A stretch of 10,504 nt of DNA from JBGVMW01 sp045125095 (GTDB lineage: Bacteria > Bacillota > Clostridia > Lachnospirales > Lachnospiraceae): positions 1-10,504 of the forward strand of contig JBGVMW010000281.1 in assembly GCA_045125095.1 (NCBI GenBank), read 5' to 3'. The translations under genes and the position numbers were made by a program. The notes under the pieces were generated by a model. That model did no database searches. It had not been told where the DNA came from and saw only the letters and a program-made list of their open reading frames with translations. Shown piece after piece: positions 1 through 6,273 of this stretch; position 1 is the stretch's first letter; each line of letters opens with the position of its first letter.

Positions 1-20
1 ACAGATAGTTTGTAAAAAAG

Positions 21-81
21 TTATCCACACAAAAACAAAGTGCATACAAATCTGTAAAATCATACGTTTTTGTGTGGATAA
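21..81. other. Inverted pair of consensus DnaA boxes
   Basis: TTATCCACA is present at 21-29 and its reverse complement TGTGGATAA at 73-81. Both match the bacterial DnaA-box consensus exactly. They are the ends of a longer perfect 16-bp inverted repeat (21-36 and 66-81) with a 29-base AT-rich spacer. The position, about 90 bases before a tRNA promoter, is not the usual dnaA-adjacent origin, but the left context is missing. It could be a DnaA titration or regulatory site, or the edge of an origin region. The match is seen directly; the function is inference. Confidence 0.6.
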
Positions 82-169
82 AACTTGTGAAAAAATTTTT
101 AAATTTCTCTCTTTTGACTAGGACAAGGCTGAACTGTTACAAAAAAAATAAAAAATTTGAAAAAAGGTG

Positions 170-198
170 TTGACAAATCATTTTTTCTGCGCTATACT
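170..198 (+). promoter_or_regulatory. Sigma-A promoter of the tRNA-Val/tRNA-Met unit
   Basis: TTGACA (170-175) is followed after exactly 17 bases by TATACT (193-198). This near-consensus housekeeping promoter fits a highly expressed tRNA unit. Transcription would start near 205, about 40 bases before the tRNA-Val. Confidence 0.85.
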
Positions 199-243
199 AA
201 GCAAGTAAGTTCGGTGAGCAACAAAGCACTGGACAAACGAAAT

Positions 244-316
244 GGGATCTTAGCTCAGCTGGGAGAGCATCTGCCTTACAAGCAGAGGGTCACAGGTTCG
301 AGCCCTGTAGGTCCCA
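244..316 (+). tRNA. tRNA-Val (anticodon TAC)
   Basis: A full cloverleaf can be drawn. The acceptor GGGATCT pairs with AGGTCCC (one G-U). The anticodon stem TCTGC pairs with GCAGA around the loop CTTACAA, giving anticodon TAC. The T arm is ACAGG-TTCGAGC-CCTGT and the discriminator is A316. CCA is not encoded (TTG follows), so it must be added after transcription. First gene of a two-tRNA transcript. Confidence 0.96.
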
Positions 317-343
317 TTGCAGAAATGCAAATCAATAAAATAT

Positions 344-417
344 GGCGAGATAGCTCAGTTGGCTAGAGCACACGGTTCATACCCGTGGTGTCGAGGGTTC
401 GAATCCCCCTCTCGCTA
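344..417 (+). tRNA. tRNA-Met (anticodon CAT, elongator type)
   Basis: The acceptor GGCGAGA pairs with TCTCGCT, including a G1-U72 pair as in other Firmicute elongator Met tRNAs. The anticodon stem CACGG/CCGTG encloses TTCATAC (anticodon CAT). The D arm lacks the initiator pattern and there are not three G-C pairs next to the anticodon loop, which favours elongator over initiator. The T stem GAGGG/CCCCC has one A-C mismatch (394 with 408). CCA is not encoded. It lies 27 bases after tRNA-Val. Confidence 0.93.
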
Positions 418-424
418 CTACTTT

Positions 425-474
425 AAAAGAAGGCGAAAACTTGAATGTTCAAGGATTCGTCTTCTTTTCGTTTT
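425..474 (+). terminator. Rho-independent terminator of the tRNA unit
   Basis: A 13-bp outer stem (425-437 with 456-468, one G-U) carries an inner CTTGAA/TTCAAG stem, and TTTT follows at 471-474. It sits directly after tRNA-Met and closes that transcript. Confidence 0.8.
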
Positions 475-528
475 GGCTTGCAACCATGAGAGTACGAAAT
501 AGTTATGTGAAATCATTCAATTTAGATG

Positions 529-557
529 TTGGAAAAAATCTGCGTATATGCTACACT
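529..557 (+). promoter_or_regulatory. Probable ispF promoter with extended -10
   Basis: TTGGAA (529-534), a 17-base spacer, then TACACT (552-557). TGC directly before the -10 makes it an extended -10 element. It is the best promoter between the tRNA terminator and ispF. Confidence 0.6.
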
Positions 558-607
558 ACATATAGCAAATAAGAATGTGCCTTTTTGAGGCAGGAATCGA
601 GGTAAAT

Positions 608-1177
608 ATGAGAGTTGGCATGGGGTATGATGTTCATAAATTAGTGGAAGATAGAGAGTTAATAGTAGGTGGCGTGACCATTCCTTATGAAAAAGGCTTG
701 CTTGGGCATTCCGATGCAGATGTATTGTTACATGCCATTATGGATGCTCTTTTAGGGGCTGCCGCTTTGGGCGATATCGGAAAACATTTTCCGGATTCAG
801 ATGAACGTTACAAAGGAATTTCCAGCATAAAGCTGTTAGAGCATGTGGGCGCACTGTTAGAGGAAAAAATGTATGTAATAGAAAATATCGATGCAACGAT
901 TATTGCACAGCGTCCAAAGATGTTGCCACATATTCCGCAGATGATAAAAAATATCGCTGATACGCTTAAGATTAATGAAAATCAGGTAAATGTAAAGGCA
1001 ACGACGGAAGAGGGATTAGGATTTACCGGTGCAGGAGAAGGAATTTCTTCACAGGCAATCTGTGCGTTGACAACGGTTGCTGATTATGCGTATGATACAA
1101 GAAGAATTGCAGCGGCTGTTGACCAGAATGGTAACGCAGCAGGTTGTGAAGGGTGTCCGGGCTGTAAAAAACAGTAA
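608..1177 (+). CDS. ispF: 2-C-methyl-D-erythritol 2,4-cyclodiphosphate synthase with Cys-rich tail
   Basis: IspF releases CMP from CDP-ME 2-phosphate to form the cyclodiphosphate MEcPP in the cytosolic MEP (non-mevalonate) isoprenoid pathway. The ATG at 608 is preferred over an in-frame ATG at 575 because GAGG (599-602) lies just before it and the family start MRVGMGYDVHKL follows. The metal-site D8 and H10 (GYDVH) are visible, as is the GHSDADVLLHAIMDALLGA segment and the later ATTEEGLGFTGAGEG stretch. Typical IspF ends near residue 157-160; this one has 189. The extension closes with CEGCPGC, cysteines at 180, 183 and 186, which could bind a metal or cluster (inference). The T-box promoter lies just downstream and no terminator separates the two, so read-through would enter the T-box. 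Confidence 0.95.
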   Translation: MRVGMGYDVHKLVEDRELIVGGVTIPYEKGLLGHSDADVLLHAIMDALLGAAALGDIGKHFPDSDERYKGISSIKLLEHVGALLEEKMYVIENIDATIIAQRPKMLPHIPQMIKNIADTLKINENQVNVKATTEEGLGFTGAGEGISSQAICALTTVADYAYDTRRIAAAVDQNGNAAGCEGCPGCKKQ

Positions 1178-1193
1178 TTCCGCATTTTTCTAG

Positions 1194-1222
1194 TTGACAA
1201 AAGAAAGAAATTTGCATAAACT
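1194..1222 (+). promoter_or_regulatory. Promoter of the cysE-cysS T-box operon
   Basis: TTGACA (1194-1199) lies 17 bases before TAAACT (1217-1222, 4 of 6 matches). TATAAC five bases further on is an alternative at poorer spacing. It begins only 16 bases after the ispF stop codon. Confidence 0.6.
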
Positions 1223-1228
1223 ATAACA

Positions 1229-1500
1229 CGGGTTGGGAAATGAATATAGAAAAGGCTTTGAACAGAAAAGTACCTTATGTGTGAATTGCAGAGAGAGGCT
1301 GTCATTGGCTGAAAGCAGCTTTAAGGAACGGGTAAGGGAAGTGCATCTGGGAGCTGACCGGGTGAAGTGGAGAATGGTTGAATTCCAGGTAGTCCGGTAC
1401 GTGTACACACGTTACGTGATTTGAGTGGAGAATGTAGATTCTCTATAAGAGTGGAACCGCGGATAACTTCGTCTCTTAAGTGCAAGAGACGAAGTTTTTT
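1229..1500 (+). promoter_or_regulatory. Cysteine-specific T-box leader
   Basis: This tRNA-sensing leader controls transcription of the downstream operon through uncharged tRNA-Cys. The T-box hallmark GAGTGGAACCGCGG lies at 1449-1462. The stem I specifier region reads GAATTGCAGAGAGAGG, and the specifier codon is TGC (Cys) at 1287-1289. The bulge sequence TGGA would pair with UCCA, matching the U discriminator expected of tRNA-Cys, so both contact points agree. A GTACGTG/CACGTTAC helix (1397-1415) lies between stem I and the antiterminator. A strong terminator follows. The first downstream gene, cysE, makes the cysteine precursor and the second charges tRNA-Cys, so low charged tRNA-Cys should switch both on. 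Confidence 0.93.
1465..1500 (+). terminator. T-box regulated intrinsic terminator
   Basis: A perfect 13-bp stem (1465-1477 with 1484-1496) has a six-base loop and a run of T to 1500. It follows the T-box sequence directly, so formation of the antiterminator would prevent it. Confidence 0.92.
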
Positions 1501-1608
1501 ATATACTAGGAAATCACAACAGTTTATTGTAGAATGTAATCGTTGCATTTTTCTGGTATTACCCTTTAAAACTATAAAAAAATTGATTCAGGAGAGGCTG
1601 GATGCAAT

Positions 1609-2262
1609 ATGGGATTGATAAAATTTATTAAAGAAGAAATGGAAGTAATTAAATCAAGAGATGCAGCATTGCATACGAATATGGAAGTGTTTCTGTATCC
1701 AAGCTTTAAGGTGATGATGCATTACAGGCTGGCACATAAGCTGTATCAGAATGGACATTATTTCTGGGCAAGATATATTTCCCAGAGAGGCGTACGCAAA
1801 TCTGGAATTGAGATTCATCCGGGGGCTCAGATTGGAAAAGGATTGTTTATTGACCACGGAAGTGGTGTTATTATCGGCGAGACAGCAGTGATAGGCGATA
1901 ACTGTACCCTGTATCAGGGAGTAACTCTTGGAGGAACCGGAAAAGATACCGGTAAGCGTCACCCAACCTTGGGAGATAACGTTATGGTTGGTTCCGGCGC
2001 AAAAATCCTAGGACCATTTACCATTGGAGATAATTCGAAAATCGGTGCCGGCTCTGTTGTGTTAAAGGAAGTTCCACCGAATTCCACTGTTGTAGGTGTT
2101 CCGGGAAGAGTGGTTCGTCAGGAAAATATAGAAGTCCATGTCTGTGATTTAGATCAGGTACATTTACCAGACCCGATTGCATTGGATTTACAACGTCTTC
2201 AGCAGGAAAATGAGACATTGCGTGTCCGGTTGGAAGCGCTAGAGAAGCAGTTACAAAAATAA
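1609..2262 (+). CDS. cysE: Serine O-acetyltransferase
   Basis: CysE transfers acetyl from acetyl-CoA to serine, giving O-acetylserine, the carbon skeleton for cysteine. The 217-residue protein has an N-terminal helical region (about 1-65). A left-handed parallel beta-helix of hexapeptide repeats follows (about 66-170), with the signatures IEIHPGAQIG, FIDHGSGVIIGETA and GGTGKDTGKRHP. H83 in the IDH motif corresponds to the catalytic histidine of the family. The last 27 residues (191-217) are a leucine- and glutamine-rich probable coiled coil. The start is set by GGAGAGG (1591-1597); an earlier out-of-frame ATG at 1602 stops quickly. It is the first gene after the cysteine T-box, which fits its role. 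Confidence 0.95.
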   Translation: MGLIKFIKEEMEVIKSRDAALHTNMEVFLYPSFKVMMHYRLAHKLYQNGHYFWARYISQRGVRKSGIEIHPGAQIGKGLFIDHGSGVIIGETAVIGDNCTLYQGVTLGGTGKDTGKRHPTLGDNVMVGSGAKILGPFTIGDNSKIGAGSVVLKEVPPNSTVVGVPGRVVRQENIEVHVCDLDQVHLPDPIALDLQRLQQENETLRVRLEALEKQLQK

Positions 2263-2297
2263 ATTGACGTTCGCAGAAGCGGCAGAAAGGTATAATA

Positions 2298-3692
2298 ATG
2301 AAGTTATATAATACATTGACAAAGAAAAAAGAAGAATTTGTACCAATAGAGGAAGGTAAGGTTCGCATGTATGTCTGCGGACCTACCGTATACAATTATA
2401 TTCATATTGGAAATGCAAGACCGATGATTATGTTTGACACGGTTCGTCGTTATTTAGAGTATAAGGGCTATGAAGTGAATTATGTGTCAAATTTTACAGA
2501 TGTGGATGATAAGATTATTAAGAAAGCCAATGAGGAGGGCGTTTCCACTACGGAAATATCGGAACGATATATCAAAGAGTGCGTACAGGATATGAATGCA
2601 CTGAATATTAAAAAGGCAACTAAGAATCCAAAAGCGACAGAAGAGATTGATGGCATGATTGAAATGATTCAAAATCTGATTGATAAGGGATATGCCTATA
2701 ATGTGGATGGAACGGTGTATTTCCGGACCAGAAAGTTTGATGGATATGGTAAGTTATCTAAGAAAAATATCGATGATTTAGAAGCTGGAAAGCGTATTGC
2801 TGTGGAAGAACAGAAAGAAGACAACATGGATTTCGTTCTCTGGAAGCCGAAAAAAGAAGGGGAACCATATTGGGAATCACCATGGAGTGAAGGACGTCCG
2901 GGTTGGCATATTGAATGCTCTGTTATGGCAAAGAAATATTTAGGGGACAGCATTGATATTCATGCTGGTGGAGAAGACTTGATTTTTCCTCATCATGAAA
3001 ATGAGATTGCACAGAGTGAGGCGGCAAATGGCAAGGATTTTGCACACTACTGGCTGCATAACGGTTTCTTAAATATCAACAATGTAAAAATGTCAAAGTC
3101 TCTGGGCAATTTCTTTACAGTAAGAGATATTTTGGAGAAATACGATGCGCAAGTGTTACGCTTCTTTATGCTCAGCGCACACTATAGAAGTCCGCTTAAT
3201 TTCAGCGATGATTTGATGGAAGCTTCTAAAAATGGTCTGGAAAGAATAATAACTGCTGTAGAAAAATTAAAGGATTTGTCAGGTGTAGAAAATGCAGAGA
3301 TGACATTGGAGGAGCAGACCCAGTTTGCTGTGGCAGAGGAACTTGTGAAAAAATTTGAGACAGCAATGGATGATGACTGCAATACAGCAGATGCGGTATC
3401 TGCCATTTTTGAACTTGTGAAACTCTCCAATGTGACAGCATCCAATGATAGTACCACGGTGTATATACACAAATTACATGAAACGATTACAAAGCTTGCA
3501 GATGTGTTAGGTATCATCACAGAGCACGAGGAAGAAAGTTTAGCGGCAGAAGTGGAAGCCTTAATTGAAGCAAGACAGAATGCAAGAAAAGAAAAAGATT
3601 TTGCAAAGGCAGATGAGATCAGAAATCAGTTGTTAGCAATGGGCATCGAATTAAAGGATACCAGAGAAGGCGTAAAATGGAAAAGAATTTAA
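2298..3692 (+). CDS. cysS: Cysteinyl-tRNA synthetase
   Basis: CysS is a class I aminoacyl-tRNA synthetase that charges tRNA-Cys in the cytosol. The 464-residue protein is of family length. The HIGH-type motif is HIGN at 36-39 and KMSKS is at 264-268. The expected zinc ligands of the catalytic domain are present as C27, C207, H232 and E236. After KMSKS come the helical domain and a short C-terminal domain ending VKWKRI. The start is set by GAAAGG upstream and by the family N-terminus (KLYNTLT). It lies 35 bases after cysE under the same T-box, coupling synthesis of the amino acid to its charging. Its end overlaps mrnC by 16 bases. Confidence 0.98.
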   Translation: MKLYNTLTKKKEEFVPIEEGKVRMYVCGPTVYNYIHIGNARPMIMFDTVRRYLEYKGYEVNYVSNFTDVDDKIIKKANEEGVSTTEISERYIKECVQDMNALNIKKATKNPKATEEIDGMIEMIQNLIDKGYAYNVDGTVYFRTRKFDGYGKLSKKNIDDLEAGKRIAVEEQKEDNMDFVLWKPKKEGEPYWESPWSEGRPGWHIECSVMAKKYLGDSIDIHAGGEDLIFPHHENEIAQSEAANGKDFAHYWLHNGFLNINNVKMSKSLGNFFTVRDILEKYDAQVLRFFMLSAHYRSPLNFSDDLMEASKNGLERIITAVEKLKDLSGVENAEMTLEEQTQFAVAEELVKKFETAMDDDCNTADAVSAIFELVKLSNVTASNDSTTVYIHKLHETITKLADVLGIITEHEEESLAAEVEALIEARQNARKEKDFAKADEIRNQLLAMGIELKDTREGVKWKRI

Positions 3693-4120
3693 CAGAATTT
3701 TTAAAGGAAAAATATGAATTGCCAGATGTGGATATTAAGACATATTCGCCTCTCGTGCTTGCTTATATTGGGGATGGGATATATGATCTGATTATTCGTA
3801 CAATCGTTGTTTATCAGGGAAATACCCAGGCAAATAAATTGCACCGCAGAACCAGTGAGTTAGTAAAAGCGGCAACCCAGGCAACGATGATTGATTTGTT
3901 GTTTGAAGATATGACAACAGAAGAACAGGATATGTTCCGCAGGGGACGCAATGCCAAGTCCCCTACTATGGCAAAAAATGCTACCATGAAGGATTACCGC
4001 AAAGCCACCGGATTTGAGGCTTTGATGGGATATTTATACTTAAAAGGCGATTACGAGCGTATGACAGATTTGATTAAATTAGGACTTGCCCGTTTGGAAG
4101 AACAGAAAGGAGCCAAATGA
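3677..4120 (+). CDS. mrnC: Mini-ribonuclease III (23S rRNA maturation)
   Basis: MrnC is an RNase III catalytic domain without the double-stranded RNA-binding domain. In Bacillus it trims 23S rRNA precursor ends. The protein has 147 residues. Visible motifs are the acidic signature AYIGDGIYD (29-37, D33 catalytic), GRNAK (90-94) and TGFEALMGYLYL (111-122, E114 catalytic). The ATG lies inside the end of cysS (16-base overlap) with GAAGG upstream, suggesting translational coupling. The cysS-mrnC-rlmB order is the conserved Firmicute arrangement, and the neighbouring rlmB acts on the same rRNA. Confidence 0.95.
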   Translation: MEKNLTEFLKEKYELPDVDIKTYSPLVLAYIGDGIYDLIIRTIVVYQGNTQANKLHRRTSELVKAATQATMIDLLFEDMTTEEQDMFRRGRNAKSPTMAKNATMKDYRKATGFEALMGYLYLKGDYERMTDLIKLGLARLEEQKGAK

Positions 4121-4863
4121 GATACGAAGAATTTACAATCGAAGGAAGAAACGCAGTGACGGAAGCGTTCCGTTCCGGAAAAACCATAGATAAATTATTT
4201 GTGTTGGATGGGTGCAGAGATGGTGCAGTGAATACCATTATCAGAGAAGCGAAAAAGCAGGATACCTTTATCCAGTATGTAAAAAAAGAGCGCTTAGACC
4301 AGATGTCGGAGACAGGCAAGCATCAGGGGGTAATTGCCTATGCGGCAGCGTATGAGTACGCACAGGTGGAGGATATTTTAAAAGTGGCAGAGGAAAAAGG
4401 CGAAGATCCATTTATCTTTATTTTAGATGGAATTGAAGATCCTCACAACTTAGGTGCCATCATTCGTACAGCGAATTTAGCTGGTGCTCATGGTGTTATC
4501 ATTCCAAAGCATCGTGCAGTTGGTTTGACTGCTACTGTTGCAAAGACGTCAGCCGGTGCTTTAAATTACACTCCCGTTGCCAAGGTAACAAATATCGGTA
4601 AAACCATTGAAGAACTAAAAGAAAAAGGTATGTGGTTTGTCTGTGCTGCTATGGATGGAGATATTATGTACCGCGTAAATTTAAAAGGCTCCATTGGTCT
4701 TGTGATTGGAAATGAAGGCGAGGGCGTTAGTCGTCTGGTAAGAGAAAAATGTGATATGACTGCTTCTATTCCAATGAAGGGAGATATTGACTCCCTGAAT
4801 GCTTCTGTGGCAGCAGGCGTACTTGCTTATGAAATTGTAAGACAGCGGTTGTCAGCTAAGTAG
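4117..4863 (+). CDS. rlmB: 23S rRNA (guanosine-2'-O)-methyltransferase, TrmH/SpoU family
   Basis: The family methylates the 2'-O of a guanosine in domain V of 23S rRNA using S-adenosylmethionine. An N-terminal substrate-binding domain (about 1-80) precedes the SPOUT knot fold. Motif 1 is NLGAIIRTA (111-119, with catalytic-type N111 and R117). Motif 2 is LVIGNEGEG (195-203). Motif 3 is DSLNASVAAGV (225-235, N228). The length of 248 is normal. Its start overlaps the mrnC stop as ATGA, so translation is probably coupled. The exact target G2251 is taken from the E. coli homologue and could differ: TrmH relatives with other targets look alike. Confidence 0.93.
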   Translation: MRYEEFTIEGRNAVTEAFRSGKTIDKLFVLDGCRDGAVNTIIREAKKQDTFIQYVKKERLDQMSETGKHQGVIAYAAAYEYAQVEDILKVAEEKGEDPFIFILDGIEDPHNLGAIIRTANLAGAHGVIIPKHRAVGLTATVAKTSAGALNYTPVAKVTNIGKTIEELKEKGMWFVCAAMDGDIMYRVNLKGSIGLVIGNEGEGVSRLVREKCDMTASIPMKGDIDSLNASVAAGVLAYEIVRQRLSAK

Positions 4864-5049
4864 CGTTTTCGAAAGAATCAGATCGAATCACTTGCCTATT
4901 TTCCTGATTGTACATGTCAAAAACTTCAGCGTGGTCGTTGCCCCATTGTTTTTTGCTATGTTCATTCAGAAACATATTCTGCACGATGATATGTAATATC
5001 AACTGGTCAGCGCGTGAGAGTAGACAAATAGGAGAAAGATAGGAGGCAT
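4864..5049. other. 186-base gap between rlmB and sigH
   Basis: In Bacillus the gene yacP (NYN domain) lies between rlmB and sigH; here there is no such gene. The gap has no clear terminator and no convincing promoter. A minus-strand open frame crosses it (start codon at 5068, stop at 4856), but it overlaps the sigH ribosome binding site, has no ribosome binding site of its own and matches nothing I know. Confidence 0.5.
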
Positions 5050-5661
5050 ATGGTAAATTATTGTTCATACTCCGATGAGGAATTATTAGGTCGGATTCAG
5101 GAAGACGAATCCGGTATTACCGATTATCTGTTAGAAAAGTATAAGAATCTGGTGCGAAAAAAAGCAAAAGCCATGTATCTGATAGGTGGCGACAATGAAG
5201 ATCTGATTCAGGAAGGGATGATAGGTCTTTTTAAAGCTATTCGTGATTACGATCCAGAGAAAAAAGCAGGTTTTTTTAATTTTGCTGAGTTATGTATTAC
5301 CAGACAGATATATACGGCTGTGACTTCTGCCGGAAGACAGAAGCATATACCGTTAAACTCCTATATTTCCATTTACTCAAAAGTATCAGGCAATGAAAAG
5401 GATGGCGTGGAGTTATTTGAAGTGATGGAGGGGGATACGGAAAATAATCCGGAATCTCTTTTCATCCATCAGGAAAATTTAGAGCAGTTAGAGCAGTCCA
5501 TAGAAGAGAATCTAAGCGACTTTGAAAAGGAAGTATTGGATTTGCATTTGACAGGACTTGGCTATCAGACGATTGCTGCCATCTTAGATAAGCAACCGAA
5601 ATCCGTAGACAACGCTCTGCAGCGCATTAAGAGCAAAATTGCAAAGCTTGTGTGTGAATAA
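5050..5661 (+). CDS. sigH: RNA polymerase sigma factor, SigH (Spo0H) type
   Basis: A sigma-70 family factor that directs RNA polymerase to stationary-phase and early sporulation promoters in Bacillus and Clostridium. The 203 residues match the Spo0H pattern. Region 2 contains DLIQEGMIGLFKAIRDYD (51-68) and FAELCITRQIYTAV (78-91), followed by the family-typical RQKHIPLNSY (96-105). Region 4 ends with the DNA-binding helix-turn-helix around GYQTIAAILDKQPKSVDNAL (171-190). The start is set by a full AGGAGG at 5041-5046, with a short three-base spacing to ATG. Its place after rlmB is that of sigH in Firmicutes, although the following rpmG-secE-nusG genes are absent and a tRNA gene comes next. Confidence 0.92.
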   Translation: MVNYCSYSDEELLGRIQEDESGITDYLLEKYKNLVRKKAKAMYLIGGDNEDLIQEGMIGLFKAIRDYDPEKKAGFFNFAELCITRQIYTAVTSAGRQKHIPLNSYISIYSKVSGNEKDGVELFEVMEGDTENNPESLFIHQENLEQLEQSIEENLSDFEKEVLDLHLTGLGYQTIAAILDKQPKSVDNALQRIKSKIAKLVCE

Positions 5662-5694
5662 GATATTTAATAGTATATATTTTTTGAAAAATTA

Positions 5695-5723
5695 TTGACA
5701 ATTTTCATGCTATATGATATTAT
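5695..5723 (+). promoter_or_regulatory. Sigma-A promoter of tRNA-Thr
   Basis: TTGACA (5695-5700), a 17-base spacer, then TATTAT (5718-5723). Transcription would start about 12 bases before the tRNA. Confidence 0.8.
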
Positions 5724-5742
5724 AACTTTCGGTAGTAACCAA

Positions 5743-5815
5743 GCTGGCATGGCACAGTCGGTAGCGCACTTCATTGGTAGTGAAGAGGTCACGGGTTCGA
5801 TTCCCGTTGCTAGCT
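5743..5815 (+). tRNA. tRNA-Thr (anticodon GGT)
   Basis: The acceptor GCTGGCA pairs with TGCTAGC (one G-U). The anticodon stem CTTCA pairs with TGAAG around TTGGTAG, giving anticodon GGT. The T arm is ACGGG-TTCGATT-CCCGT, all paired. The D stem GCAC/GCGC has one A-C mismatch. The discriminator is T5815 and CCA is not encoded. A single-gene transcript between its own promoter and terminator. Confidence 0.95.
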
Positions 5816-5817
5816 TT

Positions 5818-5852
5818 AAAAAGCTGAGACATTTGATGTTTCAGCTTTTTTT
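5818..5852 (+). terminator. Terminator of tRNA-Thr
   Basis: A 15-bp stem (5818-5832 with 5836-5850, one G-U) with loop TTG, followed by T. The A-tract on the 5' side makes it potentially bidirectional. Confidence 0.92.
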
Positions 5853-5908
5853 GTGTAAATCAGATACGATTTTCATGAACAAGGGAATTCTATACCAAAA
5901 TGCAAGTT

Positions 5909-5947
5909 GGTAAAACTAACGTAAATTTTGAAAAAAATTAATGTAAA
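5909..5947 (-). promoter_or_regulatory. TTTAC-type repeats on an 11-bp register (possible PhoP box)
   Basis: Read on the minus strand, TTTACA (5942-5947), TTTACG (5920-5925) and TTTACC (5909-5914) are spaced 22 and 11 bases apart. Direct TTAACA-like hexamers at 11-bp spacing are the form of PhoP boxes in Bacillus, and the downstream gene is a phosphate transporter. The DNA is very AT-rich, so chance is a real alternative. The hexamers also lie more than 50 bases from the nearest -35, farther than in typical Pho promoters. Confidence 0.25.
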
Positions 5948-6000
5948 TTGTCGATATTAAACGAAAAATAGAAATAATGATAAAATTTAGAAAAAATTCC

Positions 6001-6029
6001 TTTACAGAAACGTAGTATTTCGTTAATAT
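6001..6029 (+). promoter_or_regulatory. Probable promoter of a short terminated transcript
   Basis: TTTACA (6001-6006), a 17-base spacer, then TAATAT (6024-6029). A perfect TATAAT at 6029-6034 overlaps it but is 22 bases away, so the exact -10 is uncertain. Confidence 0.5.
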
Positions 6030-6035
6030 ATAATT

Positions 6036-6097
6036 TAGATGCGTGCGGTCAGCGAACGGAACGTGCTATAAATACCATCCATGTAGGTATTTTTTTT
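6036..6097 (+). ncRNA. Possible small RNA of about 60 nt ending at its own terminator
   Basis: From the predicted start (near 6036-6041) to the terminator T-run is only about 60 bases, with no open frame or ribosome binding site. GCGTG (6040-6044) can pair with CGTGC (6062-6066) using two G-U pairs. It could be an independent small RNA or a leader with constitutive attenuation. Not a family I recognise. Confidence 0.3.
6070..6097 (+). terminator. Intrinsic terminator inside the Na/Pi leader region
   Basis: AAATACC (6070-6076) pairs with GGTATTT (6086-6092). The T-run continues to 6097. It stands about 180 bases before the transporter start codon. Confidence 0.75.
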
Positions 6098-6124
6098 GCT
6101 TTTTATGTAAATAATTGGTATAGA
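6096..6124 (+). promoter_or_regulatory. Candidate promoter of the Na/Pi transporter gene
   Basis: TTGCTT (6096-6101), a 17-base spacer, then TATAGA (6119-6124), with TGG before it as an extended -10. It starts directly after the preceding terminator, giving a 5' leader of about 140 bases. Confidence 0.45.
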
Positions 6125-6273
6125 AAGTGTAAAAAGAAGGTAAGCATGGAGAGGACGCACAAGCGATATCGTCCCATCTGATGTGCAGGAACAGCCTGTG
6201 AGTTTCTATAATAAAGACTGCGAAGAAAGCACAGTATGCTTGAGAAAGCAGACACTTGGGAGGAAAATTAAAC
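6125..6273 (+). promoter_or_regulatory. Structured 5' leader of the Na/Pi transporter gene
   Basis: Several helices can be drawn. GGACG (6153-6157) pairs with CGTCC (6170-6174). CACA (6158-6161) can pair with TGTG (6182-6185), crossing the first helix as a pseudoknot. CAGG (6186-6189) pairs with CCTG (6195-6198). TGCTT (6237-6241) pairs with AAGCA (6246-6250) around a GAGA tetraloop. TATAGAAA (6119-6126) and TTTCTATA (6203-6210) are perfectly complementary and would enclose the first three if transcription starts upstream. GGGAGG (6258-6263) serves the gene. I do not recognise a named riboswitch class. Confidence 0.4.

Noticed and set aside
157..502. Open frames over the tRNA-Val and tRNA-Met genes
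   Set aside because: They read straight through two clear tRNA cloverleafs and a terminator and have no ribosome binding site.
1162..1174. CTGT-AAAAA-ACAG hairpin at the end of ispF
   Set aside because: Only four base pairs, inside the coding region and without a T-run, so not a terminator.
2264..2296. TTGACG and TATAAT just before cysS look like a promoter
   Set aside because: The spacing is 21 bases and the -10 is so close to ATG 2298 that transcription would start inside the coding region. The TATAAT is simply the spacer after the ribosome binding site.
4856..5068. 70-residue minus-strand open frame between rlmB and sigH
   Set aside because: Its start lies inside sigH, it has no ribosome binding site, and no family is recognised. 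Mentioned only as a possible remnant.
5695..5913. Open frame across tRNA-Thr and its terminator
   Set aside because: It overlaps a promoter, tRNA and terminator; a shadow only.
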